Below are positions 7,890-17,232 of a stretch of DNA of 64,000 bases, piece after piece. Source of the DNA: Neomesorhizobium sp963726065 (lineage in GTDB: Bacteria > Pseudomonadota > Alphaproteobacteria > Rhizobiales > Rhizobiaceae); the NCBI GenBank assembly GCA_963726065.1, contig CAVSAU010000013.1:372001-436000 (forward strand), in the 5' to 3' direction. How positions within the stretch are numbered: position 1 is the stretch's first letter; each line of letters starts with the position of its first letter. A program made the translations under genes and the position numbers. The notes under the pieces are model-generated. The model was given only the letters and a program-made list of their open reading frames with translations, did no database searches and was not told the DNA's origin.

Positions 7890-8984
7890 TTACAGCCACT
7901 TCTTCCAGCGGAAGAACAGAACCATCATCAGCGCGACCAGCGCCATGAAGCCCAGCGCGATGGGATAGCCATAATAAGAAAGCAATTCCGGCATGTTCCA
8001 GGGAGAGGCCGAGGGGTCGAAATTCATGCCCCATATGCCGGCAAGGAAAGTCAGCGGGATGAATATCGCCGATACGATCGTCAGCACCCCGATGATCTCG
8101 TTGGTGCGCGCCTGCGACAGCGACAGATGCATTTCGATCAGGCCGATCATCATCTCGCGCTGCGACTCGACGGTTTCGGTCAACCGGATTGCATGGTCGA
8201 GCGTGTCATTGAAATAGACTTTGGTTTCGGCGGATATGAAGGCCGCATCCGAGCGGACAAGCGCCGTCAGCGCATCGCGCAGCGGCCATAGCGTGCGCTT
8301 CAAAAGATTGGTGGCGCGCCTTAGTCCATGAAGCTGTCCGATCTGGTATTTCTTCGGCGAAGCCAGCAGTTCGTCCTCGATACGGTCGACGGTGTCGCCG
8401 GTCGCATCGACGACGGGGAAATAGCTGTCCACCACCGCGTCGATCAGCGCATAGGCAAGGTAGTCGGCCTTGCGATGGCGCAGGCGGCTCGGATTGGATT
8501 CGCGGATGCGCCGCCGCACCGGCTCAAACGGGTCGCCTTCGCGTTCCTGGAAGGTGACGACGAAATTATCGCCGAAGAAAAAGGATATCTGTTCGTAGCG
8601 GGCGGTTTTTGCATCGTCGATCATGCTGAGCACGAAGAAAGCATGATCGTCGAAGAAATCGGCCTTGGCGCGCTGGCCGGTATTCACCGCATCTTCGAGC
8701 GCCAGCGGGTGCAGCCCGAATATCTTCCCGATCTCTTCAATCAGGCTGATGTTGGCCAGACCAACGCAGTCGAGCCAGATCAGCGGCCATTTCCGGCAGG
8801 CTGCCGCCACATCGTCAAGGCTGGCATCGTCGACGAACTTGCAGTCGTCGGGCGAAATCAGCGTCAGGTTGAGAGCGGACTGGCGCGCCGAGGGATCGGC
8901 GATCAGCGTGCCGGGCGATGCGCCCACCGGCGAGCGGTTGCGGTGCGGCCTGGCCGGATTGCCTCTGGTTTCAGCCTCCGCCAT
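7890..8984 (-). CDS. corA: CorA-family magnesium/cobalt transporter
   Basis: 364 residues with a long soluble N-terminal domain (about 1-300) and two C-terminal membrane helices. The family hallmark GMN appears in AGIWGMNFDPS at the end of the first helix, and the protein ends FRWKKWL, a basic tail typical of CorA. The family forms pentameric divalent cation channels. The gene lies between truB and rpsO in the same direction, inside an otherwise standard translation-factor block, which is an unusual guest position. Confidence 0.93.
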   Translation of the reverse strand: MAEAETRGNPARPHRNRSPVGASPGTLIADPSARQSALNLTLISPDDCKFVDDASLDDVAAACRKWPLIWLDCVGLANISLIEEIGKIFGLHPLALEDAVNTGQRAKADFFDDHAFFVLSMIDDAKTARYEQISFFFGDNFVVTFQEREGDPFEPVRRRIRESNPSRLRHRKADYLAYALIDAVVDSYFPVVDATGDTVDRIEDELLASPKKYQIGQLHGLRRATNLLKRTLWPLRDALTALVRSDAAFISAETKVYFNDTLDHAIRLTETVESQREMMIGLIEMHLSLSQARTNEIIGVLTIVSAIFIPLTFLAGIWGMNFDPSASPWNMPELLSYYGYPIALGFMALVALMMVLFFRWKKWL

Positions 8985-9046
8985 CGCTTCTCGCCTGCTC
9001 TTTTATCGGCGCCGATCCAACCGGAAACAGTGCGGGCGGGCAAGCC

Positions 9047-10024
9047 TCAAGCCGCAAAGACGCGTTTTGGCTTGAACATTCCGGCTTCGATGGCGCCGAT
9101 CGCCACCAGCTTGCCGCGTACCGTGGCGCAAGCTTCGTCGGCTTCCACCGGTGCGTCACGGCCGCGAATGATGACCGGGTTGCCAAGCCTGATCCTGGAA
9201 GCCGCATCGTCGGTGAGCGCTACCTGCGGCAGGCATTCCAGCGCAGCGCCGGTATCGACCAGCAAGGCATCGAGACCGGCATAGCGCGCCTTCATATCGA
9301 GGAGAACAGGCGCTTCGGATTCGCCGTCTTCGCCCTTGGCGACAGGAGCCGGAGCGGCGGCTTCCAGTTCACCAAGCGTCACGAAGTCGTCGGCGGTGAA
9401 AGGTTCGACCTCGATGCGACGCAGTTCCGCGATGTGGCCGTAGCAGCCGAGATCGCGGCCCATGTCGCGCGCCAGCGAACGGACATAGGTGCCCTTGCCG
9501 CACTCAATCTCGAAAACGGTGCGGCCGACTGAGTTTTCAACCATGTCGAGCCGGCCGATTTCGATCTCGCGGGCAGGGATGTCGACCGTTTCGCCCTCGC
9601 GGGCGAGGTCATAGGCGCGTTCGCCGGCAATCTTGATTGCCGAAAACTGCGGCGGCGTCTGCATGATAACGCCGGTGTATTTCGGCATGATGGCGCGGAT
9701 TTCTTCTTCCGACGGGCGTTTCTCGGCGCTCTTTGTCACCGGCCCTTCAAGGTCGTCGGTCGAACGTTCCTCTCCCCAGGCAACGGTGAAGCGATAAACC
9801 TTGGCGCCGTCCATGACGTAAGGCACCGTCTTGGTCGCTTCGCCCAGCGCGATCGGCAGCATGCCGGACGCCAGCGGGTCGAGCGTGCCGGCGTGGCCGG
9901 CCTTCTCGGCGTTGAACAGCCACTTGACCTTGGCGACGGCTTCGGTCGAGCCCATGCCCACCGGCTTGTCGAACACCAGCCAGCCTGAGACCGGCCGGCC
10001 CTTTTTCTTACCGCGGCGCGCCAT
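9047..10024 (-). CDS. truB: tRNA pseudouridine-55 synthase TruB
   Basis: 325 residues. TruB converts uridine 55 of tRNA to pseudouridine. The catalytic aspartate is in AGHAGTLDPLASGMLP near residue 48, preceded by the N-terminal SGWLVFDKPVGMGST. An insertion rich in Ala, Glu and Asp interrupts the middle (APAPVAKGEDGESEAP), and a C-terminal PUA-like region with IRLGNPV follows. The start ATG shares one base with the rbfA stop (TAATG), so translation is probably coupled. Confidence 0.95.
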   Translation of the reverse strand: MARRGKKKGRPVSGWLVFDKPVGMGSTEAVAKVKWLFNAEKAGHAGTLDPLASGMLPIALGEATKTVPYVMDGAKVYRFTVAWGEERSTDDLEGPVTKSAEKRPSEEEIRAIMPKYTGVIMQTPPQFSAIKIAGERAYDLAREGETVDIPAREIEIGRLDMVENSVGRTVFEIECGKGTYVRSLARDMGRDLGCYGHIAELRRIEVEPFTADDFVTLGELEAAAPAPVAKGEDGESEAPVLLDMKARYAGLDALLVDTGAALECLPQVALTDDAASRIRLGNPVIIRGRDAPVEADEACATVRGKLVAIGAIEAGMFKPKRVFAA

Positions 10025-10434
10025 TATTCGGCATCCTTGTCATTGTCGGCGTCGAGATCGCGCGCTACGCTCGGCGAGCGCAGCAATTCGTCGATTTTCG
10101 ACATGTTGTCGAAGCTGGTGTCGAGCCTGAACCTGAATTCGGGCATGTATTTCATCTGACGAAGGGCGCCGGAAACGCGGCCACGAATGAACTTCGCGTG
10201 CTGCGCCAACGCCTTGATGATGGCCTGCCCATCGCCCGCGCCAAGCGGCGAGATGAAGGCGGTGGCAATCTTCAGATCGGGCGACATGCGCACCTCCGAT
10301 ACCGAGATGACCGCCGTCTCGAGCAGCGGATCGAGAATCTCGCCGCGCTGGAGGATGTCGGAAAGCGCATGGCGGACCTGTTCGCCAACGCGCAACTGGC
10401 GTTGGGAGGGTCCTGAGGACGGGGATCGGGACAT
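10024..10434 (-). CDS. rbfA: 30S ribosome-binding factor RbfA
   Basis: 136 residues from the ATG at 10432-10434 (MSRSPSSGPSQRQLR); the frame is open upstream but the family starts here. A KH-like single domain is visible with LRVGEQVRHALSDIL and the RbfA-type end MPEFRFRLDTSFDN. RbfA assists late 16S rRNA maturation and cold adaptation. It lies between infB and truB, the conserved order, and its stop overlaps the truB start by one base. Confidence 0.94.
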   Translation of the reverse strand: MSRSPSSGPSQRQLRVGEQVRHALSDILQRGEILDPLLETAVISVSEVRMSPDLKIATAFISPLGAGDGQAIIKALAQHAKFIRGRVSGALRQMKYMPEFRFRLDTSFDNMSKIDELLRSPSVARDLDADNDKDAE

Positions 10435-10546
10435 GTGTCGAAAAATCCTGAAATCGTGGAGCGCGGGATAGGACCGCACTCCATGTCTCGTGGGTTGTGG
10501 GCGGCGACGCCGTCGCCGTCCCTTACTCGTGCGAGGCGTCGGTCAA

Positions 10547-13102
10547 CTACAGCGTCCGCGTCACCATCTCGACGCGGAAGCACTCGATGATATCACCCTG
10601 GCGGATGTCCTCATAGTTCTGGAACGCCATGCCGCATTCCTGACCCACCGGAACCTCCGATACTTCGTCCTTGAAGCGCTTCAGCGTCTTCAGCGTGCCT
10701 TCGTGGATGACAACGTTGTCGCGGATCAGGCGCACGCCGGCGCCGCGTTCGACCTTGCCTTCCGTCACGCGGCAGCCAGCGACCTTGCCGACCTTGGTGA
10801 TATTGAAGACTTCGAGGATCTCTGCATTGCCGATGAAGGTCTCGCGGCGCTCCGGCGACAGCAGGCCCGACATCGCTGCCTTCACGTCATCCACCAGGTT
10901 GTAGATGATGTTGTAGTAGCGGATCTCGATGCCGGCCTGTTCGGCGGCGTCGCGTGCCTGCTTGTTGGCACGAACGTTGAAGCCGATGATCGCGGCATTC
11001 GAGGTCTCGGCCAGCGACACGTCGCTCTCCGTGATGGCGCCGGCGCCCGCATGAACGATGCGCGCCCTCACCTCGTCGGTGCCGAGCTTGTCGAGCGCGG
11101 CGGCGATCGCCTCGATCGAACCCTGCACGTCGCCCTTGATGACCAGCGGAAATTCCTTCAGCCCGCTTGTCTGGAGCTGCGACATCATCTGCTCGAGCGA
11201 ACCACGCTGGCCCACATGCTTGGCGACGGCTTTGTCCCGCGCCAGTCTCTGGCGATATTCGGTGATCTCGCGCGCCCGCGCCTCGTTGTTGACGACCGCA
11301 AAACGGTCGCCGGCCTGAGGCGTGCCCTGCAGGCCGAGAACCTCGATCGGCATGGCCGGAGGCGCTTCCTTGATCTGCTCACCGCGATCGGTGACCAGAG
11401 CGCGGACGCGGCCCCACTCGTTGCCGGCGACGAGAATGTCGCCGGGCATCAGCGTGCCGGTCTGCACCAGGACGGTCGCCACGGGACCACGACCCTTGTC
11501 GAGCTTGGCTTCGATAACGACGCCCTCGGCCGTGCGGTCCGGATTGGCCTTCAGATCAAGCAATTCCGCCTGAAGCAGGATGGCTTCGAGCAGTTTGTCG
11601 AGATTGGTGCCCTTGGTCGCCGAAACCTCGACGTCCAGCACTTCACCGCCCATGGATTCGACGAAGACCTCGTACTGCAGGAGCTGCGTGCGCACCTTCT
11701 GCGGATCGGCCTGCGGCTTGTCGATCTTGTTGATGGCCACGATGATCGGCACCCCGGCAGCCTTGGCGTGGCTGATGGATTCGATCGTCTGCGGCATGAC
11801 GCTGTCGTCCGCTGCCACCACCAGGATGGCGATGTCGGTCGCCTGCGCGCCACGGGCGCGCATCGCGGTGAACGCGGCGTGGCCGGGCGTATCGATGAAG
11901 GTGATCTTCTGACCGTTCTTCTCGACCTGGTAGGCGCCGATGTGCTGCGTGATGCCGCCGGCTTCGCCGGACACCACGTTGGCGTTGCGGATCGCATCGA
12001 GCAGCGAGGTCTTGCCGTGGTCGACGTGACCCATGATCGTGACCACGGGTGGACGCGAAACCAGGTCCTCATCGCGGTCGGCGATGTTGAACAGGCCTTC
12101 CTCGATGTCGGATTCGGCAACGCGGCGAACCGTATGGCCGAATTCGGAGGCCACCAGTTCGGCCGTATCGGCGTCGATCACGTCGCCGGGTTTCATGATC
12201 TGGCCCTGCTTCATGAAATATTTGACGACATCGACGGCGCGCTCGGACATGCGCTGCGCGAGTTCCTGGATGGTGATCGTTTCCGGCAGGATCACTTCGC
12301 GTACAACCTTCTCGCGAGGCTCATTGTGCATCGCGCGCTTGAATTTTTCCTGGCGGCGACGCATGGCCGAGAGTGAACGCGCACGCGCGTCTCCATCTTC
12401 CGATGACAGCGCGCTGTTGAGCGTCAGCTTACCGCGGCGGCGGTCTTCTTCGCCCTTGCTCGGCTTCGCCGGACGCGCAACTTCGGGCGCGACGAGACGG
12501 CGAGGCGGCAGGCCGGCGGCGGGCCGCTTCGGCTTGACTTCCTCTTCGTCGGCGACTGCCGCGAGATCGGCGGCTTGCGGGGCGCGACGGCGTGCCTCTT
12601 CCTCGGCGCGGCGGCGTGCCTCGGCTTCGGTCTGCAGGCGCGCTTCTTCCTCGGCCTGGCGGCGTGCGGATTCCTCACGTTCGCGGCGGCGGCGCTCGTC
12701 TTCCTCGGCGCGGCGCTTGGCCTCCTCGGCCGCGCGCTTGCGTTCCTCGACCTCGCGCACCTTCGAACCCTCGAGGGCACGGCGACGGGCTTCCATCTCT
12801 TCGTTGGAAAGCTCGTTGAGAACCAGCCGTTCCACGACGGGCTGCGGCTTCGGCGTCTCCGGCGCCACGGGGGCGACAACCGGAGGCTTCGGCTTGAAAA
12901 CGGTCGCAACCGGAGCGGGCTCCGGCTTTTCCCCGGGGATCGAGAATTTCCGCTTCTTGGTTTCGACGACGACCTGCTTGGTACGCCCATGCGAGAAGTT
13001 CTGCCGCACCGTACCCTGCGTCACGCCGGCCGGCTTCAGGCTCAAGGTCTTCTTCACATTGACGCTCAGCGTCTTGTCGTCGTCGGATTTCGTATCGCTC
13101 AT
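10547..13102 (-). CDS. infB: translation initiation factor IF-2
   Basis: 851 residues. The N-terminal third is a low-complexity charged region with a long Arg/Glu/Ala coiled-coil-like stretch (about residues 100-185), followed by an IF2_N module, the GTPase domain with G1 GHVDHGKTSL, G3 DTPGHAAF and G4 NKID, and the beta-barrel domains that bind fMet-tRNA. IF-2 places initiator tRNA on the 30S subunit. Its first four bases overlap the end of ylxR (ATGA), so the two are coupled. Confidence 0.97.
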   Translation of the reverse strand: MSDTKSDDDKTLSVNVKKTLSLKPAGVTQGTVRQNFSHGRTKQVVVETKKRKFSIPGEKPEPAPVATVFKPKPPVVAPVAPETPKPQPVVERLVLNELSNEEMEARRRALEGSKVREVEERKRAAEEAKRRAEEDERRRREREESARRQAEEEARLQTEAEARRRAEEEARRRAPQAADLAAVADEEEVKPKRPAAGLPPRRLVAPEVARPAKPSKGEEDRRRGKLTLNSALSSEDGDARARSLSAMRRRQEKFKRAMHNEPREKVVREVILPETITIQELAQRMSERAVDVVKYFMKQGQIMKPGDVIDADTAELVASEFGHTVRRVAESDIEEGLFNIADRDEDLVSRPPVVTIMGHVDHGKTSLLDAIRNANVVSGEAGGITQHIGAYQVEKNGQKITFIDTPGHAAFTAMRARGAQATDIAILVVAADDSVMPQTIESISHAKAAGVPIIVAINKIDKPQADPQKVRTQLLQYEVFVESMGGEVLDVEVSATKGTNLDKLLEAILLQAELLDLKANPDRTAEGVVIEAKLDKGRGPVATVLVQTGTLMPGDILVAGNEWGRVRALVTDRGEQIKEAPPAMPIEVLGLQGTPQAGDRFAVVNNEARAREITEYRQRLARDKAVAKHVGQRGSLEQMMSQLQTSGLKEFPLVIKGDVQGSIEAIAAALDKLGTDEVRARIVHAGAGAITESDVSLAETSNAAIIGFNVRANKQARDAAEQAGIEIRYYNIIYNLVDDVKAAMSGLLSPERRETFIGNAEILEVFNITKVGKVAGCRVTEGKVERGAGVRLIRDNVVIHEGTLKTLKRFKDEVSEVPVGQECGMAFQNYEDIRQGDIIECFRVEMVTRTL

Positions 13103-13743
13103 TCCGTATCCTCTGCGGCGGTCGCCGCAACCGTCAACCGGTTTTCCGGGGAACCGCCCCGGTATCGGTCAAGCGCAACCATGCGCTTCAGCGCCGCCTT
13201 TCCCGGGTCGCCCGCGAGAACGGCAGCATGTATCACATTTGTACCCCCCAATGCCAAACCCAATTCGGTTTCCGAAAAAAGTTTGTAGGCGGGTATTTCC
13301 GGACCTTCCGCGTGCACCACGGCGCGGCGCGCCTGGGTAATCTTGCGGACGCCGTCGTCCGATGCCTCGTCGGCGTGCAACACCGCGGCGGCCTTGCCGC
13401 TGCGAACCGTGCTTTCCACCTTGGCGGCGCCGAGGGCGATGGCGCCGGCCTTTCGCGCCAACCCCAGCGCCCCGAGCGCCGATTTGGCAAGAAGCCTGTC
13501 GACCAGCGCGCCGAGATCCGCCGGTACACCGACTTTCGTCTTGAATGCACGTTCGAAGTGGTTCTTCGAAGCAGCCCGGTCGACATGCGCCCGGTCGGCC
13601 AGCACCCAGCAACCGCGGCCAGGAAGATTTCTCTTGAGGTCAGGAACGACGGCCGAATCAGGCCCGACGACGAACCGGATCAGATCATCCGGCGCGGCCG
13701 CCTTGCGCGTAACAATACATGTGCGCTCGTTCATGTCTTTCAA
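13099..13743 (-). CDS. ylxR: YlxR (DUF448) RNA-binding protein with L7Ae-like C-terminal domain
   Basis: 214 residues. The N-terminal DUF448 domain shows MNERTCIVTRK, PDLKRNLPGRGCWV and HFERAFK. The C-terminal half (about 95-200) starts LLAKSALGALGLARKAGAI, a pattern of L7Ae/L30e-type RNA-binding domains. The fused arrangement is common in alphaproteobacteria. The exact function is not settled; the place between nusA and infB points to transcription-translation coupling. Start could be Met1 or Met4. It ends in a four-base overlap with infB. Confidence 0.92.
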   Translation of the reverse strand: MKDMNERTCIVTRKAAAPDDLIRFVVGPDSAVVPDLKRNLPGRGCWVLADRAHVDRAASKNHFERAFKTKVGVPADLGALVDRLLAKSALGALGLARKAGAIALGAAKVESTVRSGKAAAVLHADEASDDGVRKITQARRAVVHAEGPEIPAYKLFSETELGLALGGTNVIHAAVLAGDPGKAALKRMVALDRYRGGSPENRLTVAATAAEDTE

Positions 13744-13772
13744 GAGCGTCTCCGGTCGGATGCGCGCTCACG

Positions 13773-15366
13773 TCACGCACCGACCTCTTCCTCAACAGCT
13801 TCTTCGGTCGCGAGATCTTCCTCGGTAATCCAGCCCGCCTTCAGACGCGCAGCCATGACCATCTGCTCGGCGTCGGCCCGCGACACGGAATGCGGGGCGA
13901 GAACACCGGGGAAAACCTTGGTCTCGCCATCCTTGCGTTCCTTCCAGCCGACCAGATCGTCGACGGCATAACCGGCGAAGTCCTCGATCGTCTTCACGCC
14001 GTCCTCGCCAAGCGTCACCATCATCGCGGTGGTGACGCCGGAGATTTCGCGCAGTTCGTCCTGCACGCCAAGCGCCTTGCGCTTCTCGTCGTGTTCGGCC
14101 TCGATCTTCTCGAGATATTCGCGGGCGCGGGTCTGGATCTCGGAAGCTGTGTCCTCGTCGAAACCGTCGATCGAAGCGATCTCGTCCGCGTCGACATAGG
14201 CCACTTCCTCGACGCTGGTGAAACCTTCGGAGGCCAGCACCTGACCGACCATCTCGTCGACGTTCAGGGCTTCCATGAACAGGTTCGAGCGTTCGACGAA
14301 TTCCTTCTGGCGACGCTCTGATTCCTCCTGCTCGGTCAGGATGTCGATATCCCAGCCGGTCAGCTGCGAGGCGAGGCGGACGTTCTGGCCGCGGCGGCCG
14401 ATTGCCAGCGAAAGCTGGTCGTCGGGGACCACCACCTCGATGCGCTCGGCATCCTCGTCGAGCACGACCTTGGCGACTTCAGCCGGCTGCAGCGCATTGA
14501 CGATGAAGGAAGCAGCATCGTGCGACCACGGGATGATGTCGATCTTTTCGCCCTGCAACTCGCCGACAACCGCCTGAACGCGGCTGCCGCGCATGCCGAC
14601 GCAAGCGCCGACGGGGTCGATCGAACTGTCGCGCGAGATAACGGCAATCTTGGCGCGGGAGCCCGGATCGCGGGCCACCGACTTGATCTCGATGATGCCG
14701 TCGTAGATTTCCGGCACTTCCATGGTGAACAGCTTCGCCATGAACTGCGGATGGGTACGCGACAGGAATATCTGCGGACCGCGCTGCTCGCGCCGCACGT
14801 CGTAGACATAGGCGCGCACCCGGTCGCCATACTTGTAGTTTTCGCGGGGGATCAGCTCGTCGCGGCGGATGATCGCCTCGCCACGGCCGAGATCGACGAT
14901 AACGTTGCCGTATTCGACACGCTTGACGGTGCCGTTGACGATCTCGCCGATGCGATCCTTGTATTCGTCATACTGGCGGTCGCGCTCGGCTTCGCGCACC
15001 TTCTGGACGATGACCTGCTTGGCCGACTGCGCGGCGATGCGGCCGAAATCCATCGGCGGCAGCTGCTCGGCGATGAAATCGCCAAGCTGCGCATCCGGAT
15101 TGCGCTCGCGCGCCGTCGAAAGCGCGATCTGGCGCGCATAATCCTCGACGCTGTCGACCACTTCCATCAGCCGCTGCAGCTTCATCTCACCCGTATTCGG
15201 GTTGATGTCGGCGCGGATGTTGGTCTCCTGGCCATAACGCGAACGCGCCGCCTTCTGGATTGCATCGGCCATGGCCGCGATCACGATATGACTTGTCGAT
15301 CGCCTTTTCGCGAGCGACCGCGTCCGCGATCTGCAAGAGCTCCAGCCTGTTTGCACTGACTGCCAT
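13773..15366 (-). CDS. nusA: transcription termination/antitermination factor NusA (one frame break near codon 26)
   Basis: The expected start MAVSANRLELLQ is at 15364-15366 with AAGGGAGACGAAC before it, but the frame shifts after IDKS near 15285-15292. From VIAAMADAIQ onward a different frame stays open to the stop at 13773. One extra base explains it. Domains after the break are the NusA N-domain, S1 (about 135-205), two KH domains (GACVGMRGSRVQAVV and AIGRRGQNVRLA) and C-terminal acidic repeats. NusA binds RNA polymerase and modulates pausing and termination. Because the gene is essential, a sequencing error is more likely than a true frameshift. Confidence 0.93.
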
Positions 15367-15413
15367 TGTTCGTCTCCCTTGCGATTCCCGCTGCCTTCCG
15401 GCGCGGTCGCCTT

Positions 15414-16044
15414 TCAAATTTCGTTTCTTCTTCGCCTTCGCCAGCTTCCGGCTCGCCGCGACGTTTCCTGGCTTCCTTGCGCGCCCTGTTGTCCTTGCTC
15501 AGCGCGTCGCGAATGAGGTCGTCGGTCAGGATCAGCCGCGCTTCGGCAATCGCCTCGAAAGGCACGCGCACGGTCGGTTCCTCGCCGTAGGCGGGCATGA
15601 TCGCGCTCGATCAGCACATCCGTCCTCGCCGACCTCGGCAATCTTGCCGCGGAACCGCTTGCGCTCGGCGACCATGACCGCGGTCTCCATCTTTACCAGA
15701 TGGCCGATCCAGTTGCCGAAATCCGACTTGCGGACGAGCGGACGGTCGATGCCGGGCGACGACACTTCAAGATGATACGCCTTTTCGATCGGATCTTCGA
15801 CATCAAGCGCCGGAGAAACCGCGCGGCTGACTTCTTCGCAATCCTCGACAGTCATGGTGCCGTCTTCGCGTTCGGCCATGATCTGCAGCGTCAATCCGTT
15901 CTGGCCCGAGAGCCTGACGCGTACAAGCCTGAAACCGATCGCACGCAGCACCGGTTCGACGATCATCGCGACGCGCGCATCGATACCGCTTTCGCGGATG
16001 ATCCTGTCGTCACCGGTTTCGCCAGCTGCCGTCGTCGCGGTCAT
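15414..16044 (-). pseudogene. rimP: ribosome maturation factor RimP, frame broken as sequenced
   Basis: The first 135 or so residues read well from the ATG at 16042-16044: IIRESGIDARVAMIVEPVL, QIMAEREDGTMTVEDCEEV and EVSSPGIDRPLVR are typical RimP. After GKIAEVGED one extra base near 15622 shifts the frame; VLIERDHA continues in the next frame and AYGEEPTVRVPFEAIAEA in the third (extra base near 15600). The end is uncertain: a TGA at 15414-15416 fits the family length if one more indel is accepted, otherwise the frame runs to 15281, into nusA. RimP assists 30S assembly. Probably a functional gene with consensus errors. Confidence 0.85.
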
Positions 16045-16320
16045 TGCATCTCCAAGCGTGCGGCAAGTAACAAAAAAGAGCGGGACCGGGTGGACCCACT
16101 CTTCGTCATACCGACCAAGAATTTGAATCATAAGTAAACGATAAGAGCCGCGCTTTCAAGCCCTGCCAGCCAATCCGTATCGGCGCGAACCGGAGCCGCA
16201 AGCGAATGTCGGATCGCAACCAATGCGCGCCGCACATGGCTCGCATGCGCAAACATCCCTGACAAACGCCTCGATAGTCCCTATCTATGCTGCATCGCAC
16301 AATGCGAAAAGGAAACAACC

Positions 16321-16479
16321 ATGACCACCCGCAGAACAGCAACGCCTGGATTCTTCGAAATCGTCGGCAGCGCCATTGCAGCGGCGGCGGCAGCCAACAA
16401 TGGCCGCAGCCCGCGCAACCGCGACCTGCGCGTCCTCGGCATCGATCCGGCGCAGTACCACAGCATCCGGCGCTTCTAA
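16321..16479 (+). CDS. small conserved protein of unknown function, 52 residues
   Basis: An ATG preceded by AAGGAAACAACC opens a 52-residue frame. It has an N-terminal basic stretch (MTTRRTATPGFFEIVG), an alanine-rich middle (AAAAAANNG) that could be a short helix, and a C-terminal block LRVLGIDPAQYHSIRRF. I recall similar short proteins with an LGIDP-type ending in rhizobia, but no function is known to me. It is alone on the plus strand between rimP and trmB, with its own stem-loop after the stop. Codon use looks genuine. Confidence 0.65.
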   Translation: MTTRRTATPGFFEIVGSAIAAAAAANNGRSPRNRDLRVLGIDPAQYHSIRRF

Positions 16480-16487
16480 CGCCACCC

Positions 16488-16509
16488 GGCTGCGGAATTC
16501 ACCGCAGCC
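16488..16509. terminator. hairpin between convergent genes
   Basis: ggctgcgg (16488-16495) and ccgcagcc (16502-16509) form a perfect 8-bp stem with a 6-base loop between the 52-residue gene (stop 16479) and trmB (stop 16516). It could end both transcripts. Confidence 0.6.
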
Positions 16510-16515
16510 CGTAGA

Positions 16516-17214
16516 TTATTTCCTGACGAAAGTCAGATAGGCGGGCGTACGCCCTTCCCGCAGCGCCTTCGCCTCATAGCGGGTTCCCGGCCAATCCGGA
16601 TAAGGGAGGCGCCAGTTGTCCGCAGCGCCCGCCTGCCATTCGAAAGCCGGATGGGCGCGGCAATGCAGCAGCGTCCAATTTACATACGTATCGATATCCG
16701 AGGCGAAGCGAAAAACCCCGCCTCGCTTCAGCACGCGCGCGAAGCGGTCGAGATTGATTGCGCTGACAAACCGCCGCTTCCAGTGCTTTTTCTTGGGCCA
16801 CGGGTCGGGATAAAGCAGCGCTATGCCTTCCAGTGAGGCGCTCGGCAGCCAGTCGAGCAATTGCGTTGCGTCGTCGTTGAAGACCCTGACGTTGGCGCCA
16901 GGCCGCTCGGCCAGTATGGTCATCAGCTTGGCCATGCCGTTGATGAACGGTTCGACGCCGATCAGCCCGCTACGGGGATTGATCGCCGCGTCGTTCAACA
17001 AATGCTCGCCGCCGCCGAAACCGATTTCGAGACGCACTTCCGACACTGGAACAGAAAACAGCTCGCGCAGATCAGCGGGCGCTGGTGCTGCGAGATCGAT
17101 ACCGTAGCGCGGGAGGCCATTCTGGAGCGCTTCGGCCTGCTGCGGCCGAAGCGTCTTGCCATGCCGGCGACCGTAAAACGCCTCCGTTGATCGGCTGCGC
17201 CTTTCGCCATTCAT
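16516..17214 (-). CDS. trmB: tRNA (guanine-N7)-methyltransferase TrmB
   Basis: 232 residues from the ATG at 17212-17214; a TTG five codons earlier is the alternative. TrmB methylates G46 of tRNA at N7. Seen are RPQQAEALQ near the N-terminus, the SAM site LEIGFGGGEHL, LIGVEPFINGMAK, and the family signature YPDPWPKKKHWKRRFV. It follows metK with a gap of about 18 bases (3 from the TTG), which joins the maker and a user of SAM in one transcript. Confidence 0.95.
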   Translation of the reverse strand: MNGERRSRSTEAFYGRRHGKTLRPQQAEALQNGLPRYGIDLAAPAPADLRELFSVPVSEVRLEIGFGGGEHLLNDAAINPRSGLIGVEPFINGMAKLMTILAERPGANVRVFNDDATQLLDWLPSASLEGIALLYPDPWPKKKHWKRRFVSAINLDRFARVLKRGGVFRFASDIDTYVNWTLLHCRAHPAFEWQAGAADNWRLPYPDWPGTRYEAKALREGRTPAYLTFVRK

Positions 17215-17232
17215 CGTGTCGGCGTTCAAGGG

